From: an uncultured Bacteroidales bacterium
Lineage (GTDB): Bacteria > Bacteroidota > Bacteroidia > Bacteroidales > F082
Length of the DNA: 64,000 nt
Reading direction: 5' to 3'
Assembly (NCBI GenBank): GCA_905234275.1
Contig: CAJOHD010000004.1
Location: 62,001 to 126,000 of the forward strand
The position numbers and the translations under genes are program-made. The notes beneath the pieces are model-generated. The model saw only the letters and a list, made by a program, of their open reading frames with translations. It was not told the DNA's origin and ran no database searches. Shown piece by piece: positions 33,779 through 43,415 of this stretch. Positions within the stretch are counted from its first letter, which is position 1; each line of letters opens with the position of its first letter.

Positions 33779-33915
33779 GTGACCAATTCCAGATTCTTTG
33801 TGACGAATTTCGACTTTTTGTGACGAAATAGCCCATTTTGTGACGAAATTTTGAAAAATTGTGACGAAATTATTTTGTTGTGACGAAATTTTAAAAATTT
33901 TGTGACGAAATTTGC
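33779..33915. promoter_or_regulatory. Array of seven GTGACGAAATT direct repeats (probable regulator-binding iterons)
   Basis: GTGAC[GC]AA[AT]T recurs with starts at 33779, 33800, 33820, 33840, 33861, 33880 and 33902. The mean spacing is 20.5 bp, about two helical turns, so all copies face one side of the DNA. The unit is usually preceded by T-rich sequence. The array lies between two divergent promoters; the last copy overlaps the -33 box of the LytTR gene and the first lies just upstream of the fabH promoter. LytTR-type proteins bind direct repeats about 21 bp apart, so the adjacent regulator is the natural candidate. Confidence 0.88.
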
Positions 33916-33941
33916 TCGTATTGATATTATTTGTATCTTTG
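33911..33941 (+). promoter_or_regulatory. Promoter of the LytTR regulator gene
   Basis: TTTG (33911-33914), exactly 19 bp, then TATCTTTG (33934-33941): a perfect consensus match. The predicted start is near 33946, giving a leader of about 15 nt. The -33 box is shared with the last direct repeat, which would permit autoregulation. Confidence 0.88.
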
Positions 33942-33960
33942 CATCGTAAAAATTACGCTA

Positions 33961-34863
33961 ATGACAAGAAAAAAACTGCCACATTATCTGATAGAGAAGA
34001 ACAATCTGATAGTCCAAGTGACCATTTCAGTGCTCTTCGCCATCGCATTTTTGGCCGTATATATACCTTTATCTGATACCACTACAGCTTGGTTCTCATT
34101 AGAAGAGCAAGACAAGTTCATTTATACGGCATTTTTCGTTATATTCTCCACTATCTTCTTGATTTTCAGTAGAGTGATGATGTTTTACATGTCGAAACGA
34201 CTGATAAGGTTCACTTTACCTATATTTATTATATGGTCTTTGGCGGAGATTGTGCTCATAGGCTTGTTCCATGCTTATATCTCATTGAGAATCATGCATG
34301 TTCAAGAGTACACCACAGCACTCATCATCGGTAAGAGTATCTTGATTACCTTTATCGCACTCGGATTCCCGTTTATCGTCACCGACCTGAGTTTTGCCCT
34401 TCTTGACGCACAAAGAGTCTTGAAAATCGCCCGCAGTGTTATACAATCCAACGATAACAACACTCAGAACACACAAAAAACCACTACTGGAGATCAGGTT
34501 GTGACTGACAATCCAGACATCATCAACTTCCACGACTATAACGGAGCGTTGAAGTTCACTGTGAAGCTTGAAAACATTTATTATATCAAGGCGGAAGGCA
34601 ATTATGTGAATGTCTTATATAATAATAAAGGTGGCATCAGTTCGTTTGTGCTCCGCAATAAGATTCAGGCTATTGAAGACTCCTTGGCTGGCACGCCTCT
34701 CATGCGCTGCCACCGCACATATATTGTTAACTCGAACAATATCAAGCTGATACGTAACGAAGCCGACGGCTATTACATCGATTTCAACCAGACAGGACTT
34801 GAGTCGGTGCCAGTTTCCAACACTTATCGCGAAAAAATTGTAAAAAGATTCACAGAAATCTAA
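33961..34863 (+). CDS. Membrane-anchored LytTR-family transcriptional regulator
   Basis: This 300-residue protein has four predicted membrane segments in its N-terminal half (about 15-36, 55-80, 88-115 and 123-150), a polar Asn/Thr/Gln-rich linker, and a C-terminal LytTR DNA-binding domain (about 195-300: IYYIKAEGNYVNVLY, MRCHRTYIVN, VPVSNTYREKIVKRF). There is no response-receiver domain, so the signal is probably sensed in or at the membrane. The frame opens upstream at a TTG (33931), but that lies within the promoter; the ATG at 33961 is the start. It is divergent from the fab/etf operon across the direct-repeat array. Confidence 0.88.
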   Translation: MTRKKLPHYLIEKNNLIVQVTISVLFAIAFLAVYIPLSDTTTAWFSLEEQDKFIYTAFFVIFSTIFLIFSRVMMFYMSKRLIRFTLPIFIIWSLAEIVLIGLFHAYISLRIMHVQEYTTALIIGKSILITFIALGFPFIVTDLSFALLDAQRVLKIARSVIQSNDNNTQNTQKTTTGDQVVTDNPDIINFHDYNGALKFTVKLENIYYIKAEGNYVNVLYNNKGGISSFVLRNKIQAIEDSLAGTPLMRCHRTYIVNSNNIKLIRNEADGYYIDFNQTGLESVPVSNTYREKIVKRFTEI

Positions 34864-34905
34864 ATTTTTTCAAAATTTTTGTACTAAATTTGTCAATTAA
34901 TTGTT

Positions 34906-34913
34906 TACTTTTG
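34906..34913 (+). promoter_or_regulatory. -7 promoter box of the exbB operon
   Basis: TACTTTTG matches TAnnTTTG, 20 bp before the exbB ATG at 34934. TTTG elements upstream are at non-ideal spacing. Confidence 0.5.
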
Positions 34914-34933
34914 TAAATGACAAATATTAGTAT

Positions 34934-35620
34934 ATGAATTTAACAAGTTTTTTATTGCAAGTACCTGTAGCTGAAGCAGTTACAGAGGCCACAGAAATCA
35001 GAATGTCGTTATGGGACCTGACTCTCCAAGGTGGCTGGATTATGTTGATTTTAGCTGTTTTCTCAGTAATCGCGATGTATATCTTCATCGAGAGATTCAT
35101 CACCATCAACAAAGCGGCTAAAAACGACAATATGTTTATGGAAACCATCCGTAATTACATGAAAGACGGCAAGTTGGACGACGCCAAGGTGTTGTGCCAG
35201 AAGACCTCCACCCCGCTGTCGCGCATGATTGAGAAAGGCATCTCGCGCATCGGCAAGCCGTTGAACGACATACAGACAGCCATCGAAAACGTTGGTAATC
35301 TTGAAGTTAGCAATCTTGAAAAAGGCGTGGCACTTCTCGCCATGATATCAGGTGCAGGTCCTATGCTCGGATTCCTCGGCACTGTCATCGGTATGATTCG
35401 CGCCTTCTACGACATGTCAATGGCTGGCAACAACATCGACATCGAGCTTCTCTCTACAGGTATCTATCAAGCCATGGTGACGACCGTCGGCGGTCTTATC
35501 GTGGGTATCATCGCCTTTATTTTCTACAACATCCTTGTGTCGCAGATTGACAAGGTGGTGAACCTCCTCGAGTCGAAGAGTATTGAATTTATGGATGTTT
35601 TGAACGAACCAGCAAAATAA
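34934..35620 (+). CDS. exbB: MotA/TolQ/ExbB proton channel protein
   Basis: This 228-residue inner-membrane protein has three membrane segments (about 35-52, 133-153 and 175-198) and the family motif GLLGTV-like MLGFLGTVIGMIRAF. With ExbD it forms the proton-driven motor that energises TonB-dependent outer-membrane transport. The cytoplasmic loop (about 55-130) is of normal size. It is first in an operon with exbD, a TonB-like gene and folC. Confidence 0.93.
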   Translation: MNLTSFLLQVPVAEAVTEATEIRMSLWDLTLQGGWIMLILAVFSVIAMYIFIERFITINKAAKNDNMFMETIRNYMKDGKLDDAKVLCQKTSTPLSRMIEKGISRIGKPLNDIQTAIENVGNLEVSNLEKGVALLAMISGAGPMLGFLGTVIGMIRAFYDMSMAGNNIDIELLSTGIYQAMVTTVGGLIVGIIAFIFYNILVSQIDKVVNLLESKSIEFMDVLNEPAK

Positions 35621-35623
35621 GTT

Positions 35624-36046
35624 ATGGCACTGAAACGCAGAAATCAGAGAAGAGTGGAGTTTAACTCGTCGTCGATGTCCGACCTCGTGTTCCTTCTGCT
35701 TATTTTCTTCATGCTGACATCGACATTGGTGGCTCCAAACGCGATAAAACTGTTGCTTCCTCAGAGCAGCAGCCGCACTATGGCGAAACAGACAGTCACA
35801 GTCTACATCAACGAGAAGAACGATTATTATGTTGGAGAGCGTCAAGTGGCTGAAAATCAACTGCAAGCTGAGATTATGGTGGAGTTGAACAAGTCGAACG
35901 GCGGCAACGATGGCACTGTGGTGGTTCGTTCCGACAAAAACGTTCCTGTTCAATACGTGGTGAACGTAATCGACGCTGTAAACAACATAAACAACGAAAC
36001 ACATCAAAATCATAAGGTTTTACTGGCAACATCGGCGAAAAAATGA
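35624..36046 (+). CDS. exbD: ExbD/TolR biopolymer transport protein
   Basis: This 140-residue protein has one N-terminal membrane segment (FLLLIFFMLTSTLVAP) preceded by SSMSDLVF, which holds the conserved membrane-proximal Asp of ExbD. The periplasmic domain has VVVRSDKNVPVQYVVNVID. It partners ExbB (gap 3 bp). It overlaps the next gene by 4 nt. Confidence 0.93.
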   Translation: MALKRRNQRRVEFNSSSMSDLVFLLLIFFMLTSTLVAPNAIKLLLPQSSSRTMAKQTVTVYINEKNDYYVGERQVAENQLQAEIMVELNKSNGGNDGTVVVRSDKNVPVQYVVNVIDAVNNINNETHQNHKVLLATSAKK

Positions 36047-36771
36047 CAAGAGAAAACAGAAATAAGACGATAGCAATAGGTGTCACCGTTGCGGTGCATG
36101 CCGTTGTTATTGCCATTTTGTTCATCCTGGCGCTGACCACGCCGCTGCCGTTGCCTGGAGAAGCCGGTGTTGAAGTGAACCTCGGAATGTATAACGAAGG
36201 CATGGGCGTTCAGCAGCAGCCGAAGCCTAAACCGGTGGTGGAAGCTCCGAAACCTCAGCCGCAACAGCCTAAAGAAGAGACTGTGACACAAGACACCGAG
36301 GAGGCACCAGCCATTGAAGAGCCGAAACCTAAGAAAAAAGAGGAGCCAAAGGTCAACGAACGCGCTCTGTTCAAGCCAGTGAACAAGCCAGTGGAAGAGC
36401 CGTCATCAGAAGGAAACACTGAGACTCCGGGCGATCAAGGCAATCCTAACGGTGGTCAGAATATCAACAACTATGAAGGTCAAGGAGGCGCTGGCGGAGG
36501 ACCGTCATACGACCTCGGCGGACGCAACGCCAAGAGCCTGCCACGTCCAAGCTCCGACTTCAACGAAGAAGGCACAATAGTTGTTGACATCTGGGTTGAC
36601 CGTGACGGACGTGTGCAAAGAGCAGAAGTGGGCAAAGGCACAAACATCACAACAACACGAATGCGACAAGAAGCAATAAATAAAGCACTTTCGTCAGTGT
36701 TTGCGCCCGACAAGAACGCTGCAGAACTGCAAAGAGGAACGATAACTTATAAATTTATCATAAGACAATGA
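36043..36771 (+). CDS. tonB: TonB-like energy transducer
   Basis: This 242-residue protein has one N-terminal membrane segment (about 10-35), a Pro/Glu/Lys-rich periplasmic spacer (about 55-125: KPKPVVEAPKPQPQQP, EEPKPKKKEEPK), a Gly/Asn-rich stretch, and a C-terminal TonB-type domain (about 170-242: GTIVVDIWVDRDGRV, TYKFIIRQ). It transmits ExbBD energy to outer-membrane receptors. TolA is an alternative, but the C-terminal domain and absence of tol genes favour TonB. It overlaps both neighbours by 4 nt. Confidence 0.85.
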   Translation: MTRENRNKTIAIGVTVAVHAVVIAILFILALTTPLPLPGEAGVEVNLGMYNEGMGVQQQPKPKPVVEAPKPQPQQPKEETVTQDTEEAPAIEEPKPKKKEEPKVNERALFKPVNKPVEEPSSEGNTETPGDQGNPNGGQNINNYEGQGGAGGGPSYDLGGRNAKSLPRPSSDFNEEGTIVVDIWVDRDGRVQRAEVGKGTNITTTRMRQEAINKALSSVFAPDKNAAELQRGTITYKFIIRQ

Positions 36772-38054
36772 ACTACGCTGATACGACAAATTGGATGTTC
36801 AACAAATTTCCAATGTATCAAAAGATCGGGGCAGCGGCTTATAAACCAGACCTCGGCAACATAGTGGAACTGCTTGATTTTCTAGGCAATCCACAAAATA
36901 ATTTTAAGACAGTGCACGTCGCTGGCACCAACGGCAAAGGCACAGTGTCGCACACATTGGCATCCATATTTCAGGAATGTGGATACAAGACCGGACTTTA
37001 CACCTCCCCTCACCTCCTTGACTTCCGTGAGCGCATCCGCGTCAACGGACAGATGATTCCTGAGCAGGATGTCATCGACTTCATCGGCGACAACAAAGAG
37101 AAATTCGAGGAGATGCAACTCTCGTTCTTCGAGATGGCGACAGGCATGGCTTTCGACTATTTTGCAAAGGAAAAAGTCGATATCGCAATCATCGAGGTGG
37201 GTCTGGGCGGACGTTTGGACTCGACCAATGTGATAAAACCAGAACTTAGCGTAATCACTAATATTTCCTTGGATCACGTGGCAATGCTCGGCAACACTTT
37301 GACTGAAATAGCCGTTGAAAAAGCCGGCATTATAAAGCCAAACACTCCTGTGGTAATTGGTGAGACTCAGCCTGAGACCAAAGACGTATTCATCAACAAG
37401 GCGAAGGAATGTAATGCTCCTATTTACTTTGCTGACCAGATATTCGATTGCGACAAAATTCATGTTGAATCGCTTGATTATCAAAAGTTTGACATCTGGA
37501 AAAACAGCGAATTATACATTGAGGCGGTGGAATTCCCGCTCCTCGGTTATTATCAGAAAAAAAACCTCGCCACAGTGATGTGCGCCGTCGACATCCTCAA
37601 GGAAAAGTTCAATATTGATCAGAAAGACGTTGTGAACGGTCTTGAGTTTGTGGTGAAAAACACTAATCTGATGGGCAGATGGCAGGTTTTGAGCCGCCAG
37701 CCATTGGTGATAGCTGATACCGGACATAATGTCGGAGGCATAAAAGAGATTACGATGCAGCTTAGTGACATGAGTTTCAGGAAGTTACATTTTGTCTTAG
37801 GCTGTGTCAACGATAAGGACATCAACGGAATTCTGCAACTTCTGCCACAATATGCCGAGTATTATTTCTGCAAGGCTGACATTCCTCGCGGTCTCGATGC
37901 TAACATATTGGCATCCAATGCTTTTGAAGCTGGATTACGAGGTAATGTCTATGAATCAGTGCAACAAGCTTATAATTCAGCACTCAACAATGCACATTTT
38001 GACGATGTGGTGTTTGTGGGAGGAAGCAATTTTACAGTAGCTGAGGTAATTTAA
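36768..38054 (+). CDS. folC: Folylpolyglutamate synthase / dihydrofolate synthase
   Basis: This 428-residue Mur-ligase-like enzyme adds glutamate to folates. The P-loop GTNGKGTVSHTLASIF, TSPHLLDFRERI, IIEVGLGGRLDSTNV and the late DTGHNVGG are all FolC signatures. It overlaps the TonB-like gene by 4 nt. The operon link to exbBD-tonB is positional, with no biochemical connection expected. Confidence 0.95.
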   Translation: MNYADTTNWMFNKFPMYQKIGAAAYKPDLGNIVELLDFLGNPQNNFKTVHVAGTNGKGTVSHTLASIFQECGYKTGLYTSPHLLDFRERIRVNGQMIPEQDVIDFIGDNKEKFEEMQLSFFEMATGMAFDYFAKEKVDIAIIEVGLGGRLDSTNVIKPELSVITNISLDHVAMLGNTLTEIAVEKAGIIKPNTPVVIGETQPETKDVFINKAKECNAPIYFADQIFDCDKIHVESLDYQKFDIWKNSELYIEAVEFPLLGYYQKKNLATVMCAVDILKEKFNIDQKDVVNGLEFVVKNTNLMGRWQVLSRQPLVIADTGHNVGGIKEITMQLSDMSFRKLHFVLGCVNDKDINGILQLLPQYAEYYFCKADIPRGLDANILASNAFEAGLRGNVYESVQQAYNSALNNAHFDDVVFVGGSNFTVAEVI

Positions 38055-38150
38055 AGTGTAAAGTTTAGAGTGTAGAGTTTAGAGTAGTTATAAAGTTTAG
38101 AGTAGTTATAAAGTTTAGAGTTTTAAAGTTGAATAGTTGAAAGTTTTAAA
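38053..38150. repeat. AT-rich direct repeats (AAAGTTTAGAGTAGTTAT type) running into the tamL start
   Basis: TTTAGAGT[AG]TAGAG and AAAGTTTAGAGTAGTTAT units repeat several times and pass through the predicted TTG start at 38137. The composition matches the array at 11594-11720. No promoter box was seen within it. Confidence 0.8.
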
Positions 38151-40425
38151 AGTTATATTGTTGTCGCTCATAATCGTAGGATTAGCGAGTTGTGCCATCA
38201 GGAATTATGTGCCTGAAGGCAAAACAATATTGACTGATTATGAAATAATCAACGACTCTTCGCATTACAACATTTCCAAATCTGAAGTTTCAAATTATAT
38301 CATCCAAAAGCCAAACAAAAACCTGTTCGGATGGCTGCCTCGTGTCTGGGTTTACTATAAAACAATCGACAAAACCGACAAGAGCTTCTACAAATGGATA
38401 AATAAAAACTTCGGTGTCGAACCTGTTTATTACAACAGCGTATTGACGACCGATTCAAAGCGTCAGATTGAGAATTACCTCAATAACACAGGCTTTTTCA
38501 AGTCAAAAGTGATGGCTACGAAATCCGACAAAAACAACAGAGCAAAGGTTGTTTACAGGATAATGCCGAACAAGCCGTACACTATCAGAAATGTTGACAA
38601 AAAGATTTATGACAGTACTGTAGCCAAGGAAATAAGCAAGATAGACGACGAGCTGGTTGTCAAATCGGGTGACAATTACAATGTGTTCACGATGGATAAG
38701 GAACGCGACCTCATCACGACACAATTAAGAGATAACGGTTATTTCACCTTTACGAAAGATTATATTCTCTACGAAGTTGACACCAATCTAAGACAACACA
38801 AAGCCGACGTTACGCTCCGCATTGACGGCAAAAAGCATTATAAGTATCTGATTAACAAGGTCTATATTTATCCTGATTTTAACATCAAGACGGCAAATAC
38901 CATTGTAAATGACACGGTGCCATACACATTTTCATTACGAAAAAAGGACCCTGAATATCAGTTTGATTTCATTTACGGCGATAATCCCAAGGTGCATCTG
39001 AAAACCTTCAATCAGGTGATTCAGATCCATCAGGGAGAGGAATTCAGCCAAAAGAAAGTCAGCCAGACATACGGAGCGTTAGGAAGTCTTAAGTTATACA
39101 GATTCAGCAACATAACCTTCGACACTGTGCCAAGCAATAATGATTCGGTCAAACTGCTGAACTGCGTCATCACATTACAAAAAGACAAGATTCATCATTA
39201 CAGCATACAGCTCGAAGGTACTAACTCCGGCGGCGATCTCGGTGCTTTAGGAAGTTTCTCTTACAGAAACAACAACATTTTCAGAGGTTCGGAAATCTTG
39301 AGAATTACATTAAAAGGTGGTTTTCAGGCTCAACGTGTGGATGAATATTTCATACAAGAAGGCATATTCAACACAAAAGAGTTCGGTGTAGAGGCAAGCA
39401 TTATATTCCCACGCTTCCTAAGTCCTATTCCATTGCATCGCTTTGTAATTGAATATCAACCAAAAACGATGCTTCTGACCAGTTATGACATGCAAATAAG
39501 ACCGTTGTACATGAGATATATCATGACGGCTTCGTTCGGTTATAACTGGAGGTCATCAAATACAGTAGAGCACTTCCTAACACCTATTAACTTAAACACT
39601 GTCAAGGTTTTACCTTCTGAACTGTTCGCCTTCGTCCTTGATTTGGAGACAAACCAGCGTATTAAAGACCAATACAGTGACCACTTAATTCTCGGTTTGA
39701 ACTACTCTTTTGTCTTTAACAATCAGAACGTTAAGAAAACCAATGACTTCTTTTATTTTAAGTTCGATTTTGAGACATCAGGTAACGTTTTGTCGCTGTT
39801 CAATAAAACCCCACTTATCACTACAGAAGACAATTATCACGAGATCTTAGGAATTAGATATGCTCAGTATATAAAATATCAGTTTGACTTAAGGTTTTAT
39901 CATTATTTCAGGAATAGAAACATGCTTGCCTTGCGATTTATGTATGGTCAAGGTATAGCTTACGGCAACTCCATCGACCTTCCGTTTGAAAGAAGTTTTT
40001 ATGCCGGAGGCGCCAACGGTATGCGTGGATGGCAGTTTCGAGACCTTGGTCCTGGTGAGTTTAAGAACGAATATGGCCTCAATCTGGAACATATCGGTGA
40101 CTTGCAGTTAGAGTCGAATATTGAATACAGATTCCCTATCTACAGTTTCTTTAAAGGCGCGGTTTTCTCGGATGTAGGTAATATCTGGACTTTATCAGAC
40201 AACGAGTCATTCCCTGGCGGTCAGTTCAAATTTGATAAATTCTACAAGCAATTGGCTTTGGACGCAGGCTTTGGACTTCGTTTGGACTTCTCATTCTTCC
40301 TTATCCGATTGGATATAGCAGCACCATTATGCGATCCGGCATACGATGAAGGTCAACGCTGGAGGATAAGCAAGCTGCAATGGCGTGACGTCGTATGGAA
40401 TTTCGGTATCGGATACCCATTTTAA
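38137..40425 (+). CDS. tamL: BamA/TamA-family outer-membrane lipoprotein TamL
   Basis: This 762-residue protein has a lipoprotein signal (VGLASC, Cys19), POTRA-like repeats (about 30-330, e.g. NYLNNTGFFKSKV, TYGALGSLKLYRFSNI) and a C-terminal 16-strand-type barrel (AGGANGMRGWQFRDLGPGEF, ending VVWNFGIGYPF). This is the TamL architecture of Bacteroidota, thought to assemble outer-membrane proteins. The only possible start that keeps the signal peptide is TTG at 38137, since an in-frame TAG lies just before it and no ATG is available. That start lies in AT-rich repeats that may have replaced the original leader. Confidence 0.88.
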   Translation: MKVLKVILLSLIIVGLASCAIRNYVPEGKTILTDYEIINDSSHYNISKSEVSNYIIQKPNKNLFGWLPRVWVYYKTIDKTDKSFYKWINKNFGVEPVYYNSVLTTDSKRQIENYLNNTGFFKSKVMATKSDKNNRAKVVYRIMPNKPYTIRNVDKKIYDSTVAKEISKIDDELVVKSGDNYNVFTMDKERDLITTQLRDNGYFTFTKDYILYEVDTNLRQHKADVTLRIDGKKHYKYLINKVYIYPDFNIKTANTIVNDTVPYTFSLRKKDPEYQFDFIYGDNPKVHLKTFNQVIQIHQGEEFSQKKVSQTYGALGSLKLYRFSNITFDTVPSNNDSVKLLNCVITLQKDKIHHYSIQLEGTNSGGDLGALGSFSYRNNNIFRGSEILRITLKGGFQAQRVDEYFIQEGIFNTKEFGVEASIIFPRFLSPIPLHRFVIEYQPKTMLLTSYDMQIRPLYMRYIMTASFGYNWRSSNTVEHFLTPINLNTVKVLPSELFAFVLDLETNQRIKDQYSDHLILGLNYSFVFNNQNVKKTNDFFYFKFDFETSGNVLSLFNKTPLITTEDNYHEILGIRYAQYIKYQFDLRFYHYFRNRNMLALRFMYGQGIAYGNSIDLPFERSFYAGGANGMRGWQFRDLGPGEFKNEYGLNLEHIGDLQLESNIEYRFPIYSFFKGAVFSDVGNIWTLSDNESFPGGQFKFDKFYKQLALDAGFGLRLDFSFFLIRLDIAAPLCDPAYDEGQRWRISKLQWRDVVWNFGIGYPF

Positions 40426-40426
40426 C

Positions 40427-41860
40427 ATGACGAGGCAAGAATTGAATCGGGTTTTAACTAACTCCTTCGGATTCGTGCCTACTGAAGGACAAAGTGTCGT
40501 TTTGTACCATCTCGCAGCGTTTCTTCTCTCCGAAAAGCCTAATCCTGCTTATCTTTTGCAAGGATATGCCGGAACTGGAAAGACGACACTCGTTACCACT
40601 TTGGTGAAGACTCTTCCGCAGATTGGTATGCGATATCAGCTAATGGCGCCGACAGGACGAGCCGCGAAGGTACTGAGCGGCTATACTGGGAAGACTGCAT
40701 CGACGATACACAGAAAAATATACCGCTTCCAGCAATTTGCCGATGGCTCGTTTCGCATGACAAGAGCGGAAAACAAGGCAAAAAACACCGTGTTCATTGT
40801 CGATGAATGCTCAATGATTTCTGATGAATCACTGAGCGGACGCTCCTTGCTCGACGATTTGATAAACTACGTGTTCAGTGGCGAAAACTGCCGTCTTCTG
40901 TTGATAGGCGACAACGCCCAGTTACCGCCAGTGGGATTGGAAAACAGTCCTGCCAATGATATCAATGTGCTGAAAAATGAGTTCGGGCTCACCGTGGCAG
41001 CGTATGAACTCACCGAGGTGATGCGACAGGAAATCCAGTCAGGAATTCTAAGCAATGCCACTGCCATAAGGAGATTCCTCGCTACGCTCGGAATGACAAC
41101 CGTGCCTACCGCGCCTATCCAGCTACCATTGTTTACGACACACGGTTTTTCCGACGTCCATCGTATTGAACCTCAAGAGTTTGAGGAGTTGCTATGGCAA
41201 AGTTTCAACGGCAAAAACAACAACGAGGCTGTGATAATCTGCAAGAGCAACAAGCGTGCCAACATGTACAATCAGGCTATCCGAGCTAGGATTTTACAGG
41301 AAGAAGGTGAAATTGCGACTGGCGACAAGCTCATGGTGGTGAAAAACAACTATTTCTGGACCGACGAAGACCAGAAGGTCAGCTTTATCGCCAACGGCGA
41401 CATGATTGAGTTGATGCGCATCAATAACACCGAAGAGATGTACGGCTTCCACTTCGCCGACGTCGAGATACAACTCTCTGATTATCCTGATGCACCTAAC
41501 CTTTCGGTGAAGATTCTGCTTGAAACACTGACCAGCGACTCCCCTGCCCTCACGCAGGAAGAATCCGACAGATTGTATAAAGCTGTTGAGGAAGATTACA
41601 TGGACATTCCAAACAAACGCGACAGATACAAGGCAATGCGTCAAAATCCTTATTTCAACGCATTGCAAGTAAAGTTCGGATATGCCCTCACCTGCCACAA
41701 AACCCAGGGTGGACAATGGCCTACGGTGTTTATTGACGCTCCTTACATAAAAGAAGACGAGTCATTGCAGATCAGCGACTTACGCTGGTTTTACACTGCA
41801 GTGACTCGTGCTCAAAAACAATTGTACTTCGTTAACTTCGAAGACGATTATTTCGTGTAA
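40427..41860 (+). CDS. RecD-like ATP-dependent DNA helicase
   Basis: This 477-residue superfamily 1 helicase has Walker A GYAGTGKTTLV, Walker B VFIVDECSM, LLIGDNAQLPPVG (motif III) and a C-terminal UvrD/RecD motif LTCHKTQGGQWP, with TAVTRAQKQL at the end. It is shorter than RecD2 and lacks its N-terminal extension. The frame opens at 40385 inside tamL; the ATG at 40427, one base after the tamL stop, fits a helicase start. The role in repair or recombination is inferred. Confidence 0.88.
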   Translation: MTRQELNRVLTNSFGFVPTEGQSVVLYHLAAFLLSEKPNPAYLLQGYAGTGKTTLVTTLVKTLPQIGMRYQLMAPTGRAAKVLSGYTGKTASTIHRKIYRFQQFADGSFRMTRAENKAKNTVFIVDECSMISDESLSGRSLLDDLINYVFSGENCRLLLIGDNAQLPPVGLENSPANDINVLKNEFGLTVAAYELTEVMRQEIQSGILSNATAIRRFLATLGMTTVPTAPIQLPLFTTHGFSDVHRIEPQEFEELLWQSFNGKNNNEAVIICKSNKRANMYNQAIRARILQEEGEIATGDKLMVVKNNYFWTDEDQKVSFIANGDMIELMRINNTEEMYGFHFADVEIQLSDYPDAPNLSVKILLETLTSDSPALTQEESDRLYKAVEEDYMDIPNKRDRYKAMRQNPYFNALQVKFGYALTCHKTQGGQWPTVFIDAPYIKEDESLQISDLRWFYTAVTRAQKQLYFVNFEDDYFV

Positions 41861-41861
41861 T

Positions 41862-41985
41862 CGTCATTTCGACTGAAGTGAAATGAAATGGAACGAAATG
41901 GAGAAATCCTTATTTAACGCGATCAATCGAATAATTACGTTAAACAAGGATTTCTCGGCTCCACTTCGTTTCGCTCGAAATGACG
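41862..41985. repeat. 124-bp inverted-repeat element (CGTCATTTCGA ... TCGAAATGACG)
   Basis: The left end CGTCATTTCGA (41862) and the right end TCGAAATGACG (41985) are exact inverted repeats. Inner arms continue as GAGAAATCCTTATTTAACG against CGTTAAACAAGGATTTCTC. It fills the whole gap between the convergent helicase and enolase genes. A half copy is at 11552-11590. It may be a non-autonomous mobile or REP-like element and could fold as a terminator. Confidence 0.88.
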
Positions 41986-41990
41986 TGTGG

Positions 41991-43292
<1,302 letters not shown>

Positions 43293-43315
43293 TTAAAACC
43301 TATTTAATCAAGCTA

Positions 43316-43323
43316 CAAAAATA
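43316..43323 (-). promoter_or_regulatory. -7 promoter box of eno
   Basis: TATTTTTG on the minus strand lies 36 bp before the ATG at 43280. The -33 box is not clear. Confidence 0.55.
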
Positions 43324-43353
43324 CAACATTTTTACAAAATGTTTGCTGTTTTT

Positions 43354-43392
43354 GAAAAAAAAGATAAGGAACTCGCATCCCCTATCTTATAA
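43354..43392 (-). terminator. Terminator of the third tail-protein/lipoprotein operon
   Basis: On the minus strand AAGATAGGGG and CCTTATCTT form an imperfect hairpin followed by eight T. It lies just downstream of the lipoprotein stop codon. Confidence 0.75.
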
Positions 43393-43415
43393 ACATAATT
43401 ATAACCTAAAAATTC

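Noticed and set aside
33779..33915. The GTGACGAAATT array as a CRISPR or a replication origin
   Set aside because: The units are only about 11 bp with spacers of about 10 bp and no cas genes; no dnaA, DnaA boxes or replication genes are nearby, and promoter overlap favours regulation.
35417..36013. A 198-codon open frame on the minus strand across exbB and exbD
   Set aside because: It lies fully antisense to two well-supported genes, is unusually rich in His and Val from the reverse reading, and has no recognisable motif.
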